A DNA stretch of 7,057 bases from an uncultured Mogibacterium sp. GTDB taxonomy: Bacteria > Bacillota_A > Clostridia > Peptostreptococcales > Anaerovoracaceae. Below are positions 1 through 6,924 of this stretch, in pieces. A model generated the notes under the pieces. That model searched no databases, was not told the origin of the DNA, and saw only the letters and a program-made list of their open reading frames with translations. The translations under genes were made by a program, and so were the position numbers. The stretch is taken from the NCBI RefSeq assembly GCF_938039775.1, contig NZ_CALHTQ010000098.1:1-7057 (forward strand), written 5' to 3'. Numbering within the stretch: the stretch's first letter is position 1; each line of letters begins with the position of its first letter.

Positions 1-1883
1 GAGCCTGATTCTGGATTGTTTGTCACAAGGTAGCTTGTATTCTTACTCACACTTCCAGCAACCTTTCCGCCCTGTGCTTCAATTTCTTTCTTGAGCTCAG
101 TTCGACTCTTGTAATGCTCTAGGCTACCTGTGATAACGAATATTGCCCCCGCTAATGCAGTTCCTGTCGCTTCATAAGTCTCATCTATATCAAGTTCGTT
201 CACGAGGTCGTCAACAACGGCCATATTGTGCTCGTCTGCAAAAAAAGCTTCGAAATCTCTAGCCATAACTTCGCCTATGCCGTCGATAGCTATCAGTTCA
301 TCGTAAGTTAGCGACGAAATCTTGTCCCACTTATTCTCACAAGAATTTGCTATCTGGGCAGCAGTGGTAACTCCGACGCCAGGGATTCCGAGAGCTGCAA
401 GAATCCTTGCTGGCACTGTGTGGCGAGCTTTCTCGATTGACGCTGCAAGCTTCTCGTACGACTTTTCGCCAAAGCCCTCAAGTTCCACAATCTCTTCTCT
501 ATGTGAGTGCAGGCGGAATATATCGCCAAAAGACTTGATAAATCCGAGGCCGATGAACTTTAGAAGCGTCTGCTCGGAGAGCCCCTCAATATTGAGCGCA
601 TCCCTCGACACGAATAGCGAGAACCTCTTTACCTGCTTGGCTAGGCAGTTAGGATTAGTGCATGTCAGGACCTTAGTGCCAGTCATCAGCTTAACCTCCG
701 TGTCACCATCACAAACTGGGCAGTGACTCGGTAGTTTGATGTTCCCACTTCGAGTCAAGTTATCACCAATTTGCGGAATGATCATATTTGCCTTGTAAAC
801 AGTGATTGTGTCGCCGATGCCTAGCTTCAAGCTCTCCATTATATTGAGATTGTGTACTGAAGCTCTCTTAACTGTAGTGCCTTCGAGCTCAACTGCATCA
901 AAAATAGCAATTGGGTTAAGTAGGCCAGTTCTCGACGGGCTCCACTCAATTTCACGAAGAACCGTCTCAGCTTGTTGGTCTGCCCACTTGAAAGCCAATG
1001 AATCACGCGGGAACTTCGCAGTCGTTCCGAGTGTAGCAGCATACTCTAAGTCCTCGAGAGTCAGTACGAGTCCGTCCGACGGGATTTCAAAGCTGTGAAC
1101 TCTCTCAGCATATTTATCTATTGCTGCAAATATGCTCTTGCTATCGACTTTTATATACTCAACCACGTCAAATCCCTGCTCCGCCATCCACTTCATCTGG
1201 TTGGAGCGAAGACCTGCTACTTCCACACCGTCCGCTTCGCTGAGTGTAAATGCGTAGAAACGGACATTTCTCTCTGCCGTGATTTTGCTGTTAAGCTGAC
1301 GAACGCTTCCGCTACATAGGTTTCTAGGATTTTTGTACTTCGCATCTGCATCATCGATTGCAGCATTAATTCTCTCAAATTCTTCGTACGTTATCACCGC
1401 CTCACCACGTATGACAACATGACCTGTGTAAGAGATGTGCTTCGGTACATTTGCAAATACGAGTGCGTTAGGTGTGATAACCTCACCTATATCGCCATTG
1501 CCACGAGTTACTGCTTTTGTAAGGCTACCGCCCTCATATGTCAGCACTACCGTGAGTCCATCTAGCTTCCAAGACAGCAGTCCCTCTTGATCTCCGAGCC
1601 AAGCCGCAAGCTCTTCACGGCTCTTGGTCTTATCGAGACTCAGCATACGACTTCTATGCTTTTCCTTCGGTAGCTCAGACTGAACTGTATATCCGACATT
1701 CTTGGTCGGGCTGTCAATAGGCGAATAACCTGTCTCCTTCTCTAGAGCCTCTAGTTCATCATACAGCGTATCGTATTCGTAATTGCTCATTATCTCGCTC
1801 GCCTCGTCGTAATATGCAGCCGAAGCTTCGTTGAGTACTTTGATGAGCTCCTCTATTCGTTTCTTCTTGTCGTCAAGATTCAT
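1..1883 (-). CDS. ligA: NAD-dependent DNA ligase LigA (3' end cut off by window edge)
   Basis: Seals 3'-OH/5'-phosphate nicks in duplex DNA using NAD+, in replication and repair in the cytoplasm. The reading frame is open from ATG at 1883 to the left edge (627 complete codons); the family is usually about 650-680 residues, so only the end of the BRCT domain is missing. Visible in order: N-terminal Ia-like region (AYYDEASEIMSNYEYD, about 23-38), SPIDSPT and MLSLDK before the active site, adenylation motif KLDG with nucleophile K106, TRGNG (126-130), RGE (159-161), NPRNLCSGSVRQL (185-197), SDGLVL (269-274), AFKW (297-300), OB-fold RTG/IGD region, a four-cysteine zinc site (C388, C391, C408, C413), helix-hairpin-helix repeats (about 430-560, including GIPGVGVTTAAQ and IDGIGEVMA), and BRCT from about 577 (FVITGSLE). 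Oddity: residues equivalent to E. coli E113 and K290 are S104 and T275. The start is supported by AGGGG five bases upstream. It follows pcrA by 73 bp with no evident terminator, so co-transcription is likely. Identity is firm; the subfamily placement is inference. Confidence 0.96.
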   Translation of the reverse strand, partial: MNLDDKKKRIEELIKVLNEASAAYYDEASEIMSNYEYDTLYDELEALEKETGYSPIDSPTKNVGYTVQSELPKEKHRSRMLSLDKTKSREELAAWLGDQEGLLSWKLDGLTVVLTYEGGSLTKAVTRGNGDIGEVITPNALVFANVPKHISYTGHVVIRGEAVITYEEFERINAAIDDADAKYKNPRNLCSGSVRQLNSKITAERNVRFYAFTLSEADGVEVAGLRSNQMKWMAEQGFDVVEYIKVDSKSIFAAIDKYAERVHSFEIPSDGLVLTLEDLEYAATLGTTAKFPRDSLAFKWADQQAETVLREIEWSPSRTGLLNPIAIFDAVELEGTTVKRASVHNLNIMESLKLGIGDTITVYKANMIIPQIGDNLTRSGNIKLPSHCPVCDGDTEVKLMTGTKVLTCTNPNCLAKQVKRFSLFVSRDALNIEGLSEQTLLKFIGLGFIKSFGDIFRLHSHREEIVELEGFGEKSYEKLAASIEKARHTVPARILAALGIPGVGVTTAAQIANSCENKWDKISSLTYDELIAIDGIGEVMARDFEAFFADEHNMAVVDDLVNELDIDETYEATGTALAGAIFVITGSLEHYKSRTELKKEIEAQGGKVAGSVSKNTSYLVTNNPESG

Positions 1884-1888
1884 AATAT

Positions 1889-1893
1889 CCCCT
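1889..1893 (-). promoter_or_regulatory. ligA ribosome binding site
   Basis: Reads AGGGG on the minus strand, five bases before the ATG ending at 1883, which is good Shine-Dalgarno spacing. It fixes the ligA start. The 73-base pcrA-ligA gap (1884-1956) otherwise shows no hairpin-plus-T-run terminator and no convincing promoter, which supports read-through from pcrA. Confidence 0.7.
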
Positions 1894-1956
1894 ATATAGA
1901 TCCTCATTTATAATTAGATTTCACTTCTACATTCTTCTTATTATCTCTAGTAACTA

Positions 1957-4281
1957 CTATGCCTTGGTCAGTTTGACGAAGCCCTTGCCTAGCTTCTTGA
2001 TTCCTACAGAATCGAAGGCGATGGTCAGCGTCTTGGCGTCCTGATCGATGAGCAGACCTTCGCCGAACTTCGGATGGCGAATTCTGTCCCCGGCTTCAAA
2101 CCCTTCGTTGTCGATTCCTTTGGATGCCTGCTTCTTGGCGAATTTCAGCGCATCGAAAGGTTTTGAGAAGCTGGCATCGAAGCCATCCGCACTTCCTTCA
2201 TACCTACCTTTGAACTCTCGAGCTCCTAGTATGCCACCATCTCCACGAATGCCGCCTGCCGATGCAGCTCGCTGAGCCACAGTCTGGTCACCATCGAGAA
2301 GGTCAGCATCCATCTCTCGCATGAATTCCGACTCAATCGTGAAATCAGTTCTGCCATACAACATTCTAGTCTGTGCACCTGTCAGGTAAAGCTTTCTCAT
2401 CGCTCTTGTAATTCCTACATAGCAAAGCCTACGCTCCTCCTCCATCTTGCTCGGATCATCCATAGATGCAGAACCAGGGAATAGTCCATTCTCCATGCCA
2501 GGCATGAACACAACAGGAAACTCGAGTCCCTTAGAACTATGCAGTGTCATCATCACTACTGCATCTTCACTCTCATCTCTATTATCAATATCAGATAGTA
2601 AAGCAATTCTCTCGAGGAATGACTGAAGCAGTGTCGGCTCTTGTACATCAAACCCTTCTGCTCTTAGTCTCTCACGTTCTTCTCTGAACTCATCTTCTTC
2701 ATCTGTTAAAATAGCTCCTGCCGCTTTATCCTCGAATTCCATGATTACAGAACGTAGTTCGAGTATATTCTCAATCCTGGCATCCGCTTCAACAGTGTTT
2801 TCCCCTTCAAGTGCCGCCAAATATTCTGAACGTCTGATTAGATTATCGTAAATATCCGAAAGCTCCATATTATCCTGCTCAGCACCTAGCTCATCCAGCA
2901 TCTCGACCAGATTCGCAACTGCCACTCTCGACTTCTTGGACAGCGAATCGACGACTTCTGGCTCCTTGAGTGCTTCAAATATGCTTATCTTATACGCTTT
3001 TGCATATGACACAATCCCCCCGAGACTCTTAGGCCCAAGACCTCGCTTCGGTTCATTGATTATCCTCGTCATAGCGACATCGTCGCGCGGATTCTCCACA
3101 AGGTGCATATACGCCATCACATCTTTAATTTCTTTGCGGTCGTAAAATCTCGTTCCTCCTAGAACTCTGTACGGAATCCCTCTAAATGAAAATTTTTCTT
3201 CGAAAGGTCTCGACTGCGCATTCTTACGATATAAGATAGCCATCTCGTTAAACGGTATGCCTTCTTCATCATGCAAACGCTGGATTTCTCCACCCACATA
3301 CCACGCTTCACGCTGCTCATCCTCGAGCCTGCGATATGTTATCTTGCTACCTTCATTCTTATCCGTCCAGAGCGCCTTAGCCTTGCGGTTTCTATTGTTG
3401 GCGATTACTGAATTAGCTAAATTCAAGATGTTAGCGTCTGATCTATAGTTCTGCTCCAGTTTGATGACCTTAGTCTCAGGAAAATCTTTTTCAAAATCCA
3501 GAATATTCCTAATATCAGCACCTCTCCACTGGTATATACACTGGTCGTCATCACCGACTACACAGAGGTTGTGACTCTTTCCCGCCAGGGTGTGCACTAG
3601 TTTATACTGCAGGTAGTTCGTATCCTGATACTCGTCTACCATTATGTACTGAAATCTTCTCTGATAATATGAAAGAACCTCTTCGCTCGCCTCAAATACT
3701 TTCATCGCATTCCACAGCAGATCGTCAAAGTCCATAGCGTTATTATGCAGTAGGTCTTCCATGTATCTCGCGTATACCTTAGCAACTGTTTCAGCTTTGA
3801 AATTCATCGAGTTGTTTTCGGCATAATCATCAGGGCCTTCCTCAGATTCCTTACAAGAGCTAATCACACTCGAAAGATACGATATTGGGTATATCTTTTC
3901 GTCTATCTCCAGCTCTTTAACGATCCTCTTGATAAGCGCTTTCTTATCCGACTCATCGTATATTGAAAAGCTGTTTTTAAATCCGAGCACATCCCCATGA
4001 TTTCTGAGTATGCGAACACACATGGCGTGAAAAGTCATCACCCACATCCCTCGTGTATCACCGGTCAGTATTTCAATTCGCTCCTTCATCTCTCCGGCAG
4101 CTTTATTTGTAAATGTAACAGCCAAGATATTATATGGGCTTACTCCCTTTTCTAGCATGTATGCTATACGGTGAGTCATCATAGTGGTCTTCCCGCTTCC
4201 AGCACCTGCCAAAATCAGCAGTGGTCCCTCCATATGCTTTACCGCTTCTTGCTGCTCTTTGTTAAGTCTGCTCAGATCCAT
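1957..4281 (-). CDS. pcrA: ATP-dependent 3'-5' DNA helicase PcrA/UvrD (SF1A)
   Basis: Unwinds DNA with 3'-5' polarity using ATP. In Gram-positive bacteria PcrA is needed for repair, for clearing recombination intermediates and for resolving transcription-replication conflicts. With the chosen start (774 aa) the SF1A motifs are in order: Q-motif region LNKEQQEAV, Walker A AGAGSGKTT (K31), Ia TFTNKAAGEM, TFHAMC, Walker B DEYQD (216-220), motif III GDDDQCIYQWRG (from 243), motif IV QNYRS (277-281), motif V LHSSKGLEFP (580-589), motif VI ERRLCYVGITRA (arginine 626). A linker rich in Gly/Ala/Ser leads to a C-terminal Tudor-like tail, GDRIRHPKFGEG to the end, as in PcrA that contacts RNA polymerase. 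An acidic/basic insert (about 526-552, DEEDEFREERERLR) lies before motif V. Start: an ATG at 4314 would add 11 residues, but the ATG at 4281 gives the family's usual MDLSRLNKEQ opening; the ribosome binding site is weak for either. It ends in tandem TAG codons. ligA lies 73 bp downstream, as in the Bacillus pcrA-ligA arrangement. Confidence 0.96.
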   Translation of the reverse strand: MDLSRLNKEQQEAVKHMEGPLLILAGAGSGKTTMMTHRIAYMLEKGVSPYNILAVTFTNKAAGEMKERIEILTGDTRGMWVMTFHAMCVRILRNHGDVLGFKNSFSIYDESDKKALIKRIVKELEIDEKIYPISYLSSVISSCKESEEGPDDYAENNSMNFKAETVAKVYARYMEDLLHNNAMDFDDLLWNAMKVFEASEEVLSYYQRRFQYIMVDEYQDTNYLQYKLVHTLAGKSHNLCVVGDDDQCIYQWRGADIRNILDFEKDFPETKVIKLEQNYRSDANILNLANSVIANNRNRKAKALWTDKNEGSKITYRRLEDEQREAWYVGGEIQRLHDEEGIPFNEMAILYRKNAQSRPFEEKFSFRGIPYRVLGGTRFYDRKEIKDVMAYMHLVENPRDDVAMTRIINEPKRGLGPKSLGGIVSYAKAYKISIFEALKEPEVVDSLSKKSRVAVANLVEMLDELGAEQDNMELSDIYDNLIRRSEYLAALEGENTVEADARIENILELRSVIMEFEDKAAGAILTDEEDEFREERERLRAEGFDVQEPTLLQSFLERIALLSDIDNRDESEDAVVMMTLHSSKGLEFPVVFMPGMENGLFPGSASMDDPSKMEEERRLCYVGITRAMRKLYLTGAQTRMLYGRTDFTIESEFMREMDADLLDGDQTVAQRAASAGGIRGDGGILGAREFKGRYEGSADGFDASFSKPFDALKFAKKQASKGIDNEGFEAGDRIRHPKFGEGLLIDQDAKTLTIAFDSVGIKKLGKGFVKLTKA

Positions 4282-4336
4282 TTGTCTCAACTTTCTTCTA
4301 TAAAATGTTAGCATTTAATTTTATCATAGAGCCTCG

Positions 4337-4364
4337 TATTTATCTAACATTAAAAAACTGTCAA
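4337..4364 (-). promoter_or_regulatory. Predicted sigma-A promoter of pcrA(-ligA)
   Basis: On the minus strand an exact TTGACA (4359-4364) is followed by a 16-base spacer and TAAATA (4337-4342). Transcription would start near 4330 and give a leader of about 50 nt to the ATG at 4281. The leader contains a 7-bp AT-only inverted repeat, ATAAAAT/ATTTTAT, at 4300-4306 and 4318-4324. Consensus match only; the -10 is imperfect. Confidence 0.55.
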
Positions 4365-4389
4365 TATATTGAAGATTTACCCTCTCAGC

Positions 4390-4404
4390 AGCATTACTAA
4401 TGCT
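4390..4404. repeat. Perfect 15-base palindrome in the pcrA/gdhA divergent region
   Basis: AGCATTA-C-TAATGCT, 7-base arms around one base, followed on the plus strand by a run of T to 4410. It sits 25 bp from the pcrA -35 box and 22 bp from the gdhA -35 box. It could be an operator for a dimeric regulator acting on one or both promoters, or a small hairpin that blocks antisense transcripts. The symmetry is seen directly; the role is inferred. Confidence 0.5.
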
Positions 4405-4426
4405 TTTTTTGCATTTTGTATACACG

Positions 4427-4455
4427 TTGACAGCGTATTATCAGAGTGCTAAAAT
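4427..4455 (+). promoter_or_regulatory. Predicted strong sigma-A promoter of gdhA
   Basis: TTGACA (4427-4432), a 17-base spacer and TAAAAT (4450-4455) form a near-consensus promoter. Transcription would start near 4462, giving a leader of about 60 nt to the gdhA ATG. The strength fits the highly-expressed-type codon use of the gene. A nested dyad, AAATTC (4452-4457) with GAATTT (4481-4486) outside and GGTG/CACC (4466-4469, 4476-4479) inside, covers the -10 and the first transcribed bases. Confidence 0.75.
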
Positions 4456-4524
4456 TCAAATAAGTGGTGTAATCGCACCCGAATTTATACATTTTTATAT
4501 TGTATTTTTTGTAAGGAGTTTAAA

Positions 4525-5871
4525 ATGGCTAATATTTCACAAAAGTACATCGACATCGCTAAGCAGAACTATCCTAACGAGCCTGAGTTTCTTCAGACCG
4601 TAGAAGAAGTTCTCCTATCAATCGAACCAGTTCTCGAAGCTCATCCTGAGTACGAGAAGGCAGGTCTTGTAAAGAGACTTATCGAGCCTGAAAGAATGAT
4701 TTCGTTCAGAGTTCCTTGGGTTGATGACAACGGCGAGGTTCAGGTTAACAGAGGATACAGAGTGCAGTTCAACAGCGCTCTTGGACCATACAAGGGCGGT
4801 CTAAGATTCCAGGCTAACGTATACCCAGGAATCCTCAAGTTCCTCGGTTTCGAGCAGATTTTCAAGAATTCCCTAACAGGTCTTCCAATCGGAGGCGGCA
4901 AGGGTGGTTCTGACTTCGATCCAGCTGGAAAGTCGGATGCAGAAGTTATGAGATTCTGCCAGAGCTTCATCACAGAGCTCTACAGACATATCGGACCTAA
5001 CACTGACGTTCCTGCAGGAGACATGGGTGTAGGTGGCAGAGAAATCGGTTACATGATGGGTCAGTACAAGAGAATCACTAACCAGTACGACGGAACATGG
5101 ACTGGTAAGGGAACTACAAACGGCGGACTAAACGGAAGAACTGAAGCTACTGGTTTCGGTATCGTATTCTTCGCTAGAGAGGTCCTCAGGCACTTCGGTG
5201 ATTCCCTAGAAGGAAAGACTGCAGTTGTTTCCGGCTTCGGTAACGTATCTTGGGGAACAATCACTAAGCTAGTTGAGCTAGGTGCTAAGCCAATCACAAT
5301 TTCTGGACCAGACGGATACATCCTCGACGAAGAAGGTATCACAACTCCAGAGAAAATCAACATGCTTCTTGAGCTACGTAACTCCGGCAAGAACGTTTGC
5401 GCACCTTACGTAGAGAAGTTCCCTAACGCTAAGTTCATCCCAGGAAAGAGACCTTGGGAAGTTAAGGCTGATCTATACCTACCTTGCGCAATGCAGAACG
5501 ACATCACTATGGATTGGGCTAAGGAAATGGTTGCTAATGGAGCTAGATACCTCATCGAGGGAGCTAACATGCCTACAACAAACGAGGCTGTTCAGTACCT
5601 CATGGACAATGGCTGCGTAGTTGCTCCTTCCAAGGCTGCTAATGCTGGTGGAGTTGCTTGCTCTTGCCTCGAGATGGCTCAGAACGCTGAGCACCTCATC
5701 TGGAACAAGGATAGAGTATACGCTGAGCTAGAGCACATCATGGTTCACATCTTCAGAATCACAGAGGAAGCTTGTGCTAAGTACAACCTCGGTGAGAACC
5801 TCGTAGCTGGTGCTAACATCGCTGGATTCGAGAGAGTTGCAGAAGCTATGATGATGCAGGGCATTGTATAA
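4525..5871 (+). CDS. gdhA: Glutamate dehydrogenase, hexameric small-subunit type, probably NAD(H)-linked
   Basis: Catalyses reversible oxidative deamination of glutamate to 2-oxoglutarate and ammonia in the cytoplasm, linking amino-acid fermentation or ammonia assimilation to the nicotinamide pool. At 448 aa it has the normal length of the hexameric bacterial class. The N-terminal substrate domain shows GPYKGGLRF (K90), FKNSLTGLPIGGGKGGSDFDP (K114, catalytic K126), DVPAGDMGVGGREIGYM (catalytic D166) and TGKGTTNGG. The Rossmann domain has SGFGNVSWG (236-244) and SGPDGYI (260-266). The C-terminus has PCAMQND, EGANMPTT, APSKAANAGGVACSCLEM (S380) and LVAGANIAGF. F238, P262 and D263 match the positions tied to NAD rather than NADP preference in C. 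symbiosum GDH, so NAD specificity is inferred. The start is set by AAGGAG at 4513-4518, six bases before ATG. Codon use is strongly biased (Arg almost all AGA, Asn almost all AAC, Lys mostly AAG), unlike the mixed codons of ligA and pcrA, which suggests high expression. Probably monocistronic, with its own promoter and terminator. Confidence 0.97.
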   Translation: MANISQKYIDIAKQNYPNEPEFLQTVEEVLLSIEPVLEAHPEYEKAGLVKRLIEPERMISFRVPWVDDNGEVQVNRGYRVQFNSALGPYKGGLRFQANVYPGILKFLGFEQIFKNSLTGLPIGGGKGGSDFDPAGKSDAEVMRFCQSFITELYRHIGPNTDVPAGDMGVGGREIGYMMGQYKRITNQYDGTWTGKGTTNGGLNGRTEATGFGIVFFAREVLRHFGDSLEGKTAVVSGFGNVSWGTITKLVELGAKPITISGPDGYILDEEGITTPEKINMLLELRNSGKNVCAPYVEKFPNAKFIPGKRPWEVKADLYLPCAMQNDITMDWAKEMVANGARYLIEGANMPTTNEAVQYLMDNGCVVAPSKAANAGGVACSCLEMAQNAEHLIWNKDRVYAELEHIMVHIFRITEEACAKYNLGENLVAGANIAGFERVAEAMMMQGIV

Positions 5872-5909
5872 GCTCTGATACTCGGAGATATAACACCAAA
5901 CAACTAAGC

Positions 5910-5942
5910 ACGGGGGATGCGATACGCATCCCCCGTCTTTTT
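5910..5942 (+). terminator. Rho-independent terminator of gdhA, possibly shared with ahpC
   Basis: A perfect 12-bp stem, ACGGGGGATGCG (5910-5921) with its complement (5925-5936), a 3-base ATA loop, then CTTTTT. It begins 38 bases after the gdhA stop. In the opposite direction the stem is followed by a moderately T-rich GCTTAGTTGTTT, and no other hairpin with a T-run is seen after the ahpC stop, so it may also stop ahpC transcripts. Confidence 0.92.
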
Positions 5943-6028
5943 AATGATTAATATTTATTGATATAGACTCACAGACCCCTGCCCACATGACAAGTATGCA
6001 TCTATAAATCCTGTTTAATTCTGGATGT

Positions 6029-6592
6029 CTATATCGCACCTACTAAGTCAATTCCAGGCTTTAGAGTTGCAGCACCTGGAGCCCATCTTGCAGGGCAAAC
6101 CTGATCGCCATGCTCAGCTACGAACTGGCTAGCCTGAAGCTTTCTAAACAGTTCCTCTGCATTTCTGCCAACGTTCCCAGCACTAACCTCGTACACTACG
6201 ATTTTACCTTCTGGATTTACGATGAAGCTTCCTCTCTCCGCGATTCCCTGACCTTCAATTAGAACTTCAAAGTCTTTTGCAAGTTCATGTGTAGGATCCG
6301 CTAGCATTGGGAAAGTAATCTTGCCAATGCTCTCTGAGTTATCGTGCCAAGCCTTATGAACAAAATGCGTATCACAGGAAACTGAGTAAATCTCACAGCC
6401 TGCTTTCTGGAAATCATCATACTTAGTCTGTAAATCTTCAAGTTCCGTCGGGCAAACAAAAGTAAAGTCTGCTGGATAGAAGAAGAAAACACTCCACTTC
6501 CCTAAAATATCTTCTCTAGTAACCGTTTTGAACTCATCATTCACATAAGCCTGTACTGAAAATTCTGCTACTTCTTTATTAATCAATGACAT
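6029..6592 (-). CDS. ahpC: Alkyl hydroperoxide reductase subunit C (typical 2-Cys peroxiredoxin)
   Basis: Cytoplasmic thiol peroxidase that reduces hydrogen peroxide, organic hydroperoxides and peroxynitrite, normally re-reduced by AhpF or another disulfide reductase. The 187-aa product from ATG 6592 equals the usual AhpC length and opens with MSLINKEV as in enterobacterial AhpC (MSLIN). Visible: KWSVFFFYPADFTFVCPTE with the PxxxTxxC motif (P40, T44, peroxidatic C47), SCDTHFVHKAWH, conserved R120, VGRNAEELFRKLQA, and resolving C166 in VCPARW, ending DLVGAI. The frame stays open upstream to 6763, but that 57-residue extension lies over the promoter and is unrelated to the family. AAGGAGG eight bases before ATG 6592 fixes the start. 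No ahpF is seen on the downstream side; its neighbour there is the convergent gdhA, and the upstream side runs into non-bacterial sequence, so the reductase partner is not in view. It has its own promoter and a leader of about 120 nt. Confidence 0.96.
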   Translation of the reverse strand: MSLINKEVAEFSVQAYVNDEFKTVTREDILGKWSVFFFYPADFTFVCPTELEDLQTKYDDFQKAGCEIYSVSCDTHFVHKAWHDNSESIGKITFPMLADPTHELAKDFEVLIEGQGIAERGSFIVNPEGKIVVYEVSAGNVGRNAEELFRKLQASQFVAEHGDQVCPARWAPGAATLKPGIDLVGAI

Positions 6593-6715
6593 ACCAATAT
6601 CCTCCTTTGTGTTACTGTTATCTAAACTTAAGCGTCTGTCAAAAGGCTGGCTTACGATAGTGCCCCACTGCCCTACAAATGTAGAAAACCTTTTTACAAG
6701 AGTTAGATATCTCTT
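6593..6715 (-). other. Predicted ahpC 5' leader with several small hairpins
   Basis: From the predicted start near 6715 to the ATG the leader is about 120 nt, long for a simple gene. It can form a 5' hairpin AAGAG/CTCTT (6698-6702 with 6711-6715), an inner hairpin CTACA/TGTAG (6673-6677 with 6680-6684), and a closing stem AAAAGG/CCTTTT (6641-6646 with 6689-6694). It matches no riboswitch class I recognise. The pairings are short and could be chance. Confidence 0.35.
6601..6606 (-). promoter_or_regulatory. ahpC ribosome binding site (decides the start)
   Basis: AGGAGG on the minus strand, eight bases upstream of the ATG ending at 6592. This near-perfect Shine-Dalgarno, together with the family's start MSLIN, rules out the upstream in-frame ATG at 6763. 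Confidence 0.9.
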
Positions 6716-6721
6716 ACCAGT

Positions 6722-6750
6722 AATATAAACTCCGCTGATACTAATGTCAA
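6722..6750 (-). promoter_or_regulatory. Predicted sigma-A promoter of ahpC
   Basis: On the minus strand an exact TTGACA (6745-6750), a 17-base spacer and TATATT (6722-6727). The start would be near 6715. Immediately upstream is the near-symmetric AATTACGCAATT (6762-6773), which might be part of a regulator site. The promoter lies downstream of the ATG at 6763, so an mRNA from here cannot encode the longer reading frame. Confidence 0.75.
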
Positions 6751-6895
6751 TTCCTTTTTTCAATTACGCAATTATATGTCATACTATCGATACGCATATT
6801 TCATTTTCATCGCTTATACATATGAGTATTCAATCATTAATAACAACATAAATTCATCCTATTGATCACTGATTATTGAATTTAATGATAGAACT

Positions 6896-6924
6896 TATAT
6901 ATGATATTGATAAATAATTATCAA
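6896..6924 (-). promoter_or_regulatory. Possible distal promoter facing ahpC
   Basis: TTGATA (6919-6924), a 17-base spacer and TATATA (6896-6901) on the minus strand. The -35 and much of the spacer fall inside the inverted repeat at 6904-6927, so a protein bound there would block it. In such AT-rich DNA a match of this quality can arise by chance. Confidence 0.3.

Noticed and set aside
322..1319. Several plus-strand open frames opposite ligA
   Set aside because: They are antisense to a clearly coding, motif-rich ligA frame and show no family resemblance.
4390..4410. Rho-independent terminator
   Set aside because: A stem plus T-run is present, but no plus-strand gene precedes it, and the stem is AT-rich with a loop that shortens it to about five pairs; it is kept as a palindrome only.
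4400..4603. Plus-strand open frame of 67 codons
   Set aside because: It covers the gdhA promoter, leader and ribosome binding site and runs into gdhA in another frame; it has no ribosome binding site and no recognisable family.
4740..5694. Minus-strand open frames opposite gdhA
   Set aside because: They are shadows of the strongly biased gdhA codons, with no family resemblance.
6615..6642. Second ahpC promoter using TTGACA at 6637-6642
   Set aside because: The best -10 (TAACAG) matches only half the consensus, and the start would fall too close to the ribosome binding site.
6593..6763. N-terminal extension of ahpC
   Set aside because: The promoter lies inside it, the AGGAGG site and family start are at 6592, and the 187-aa product is the standard length.
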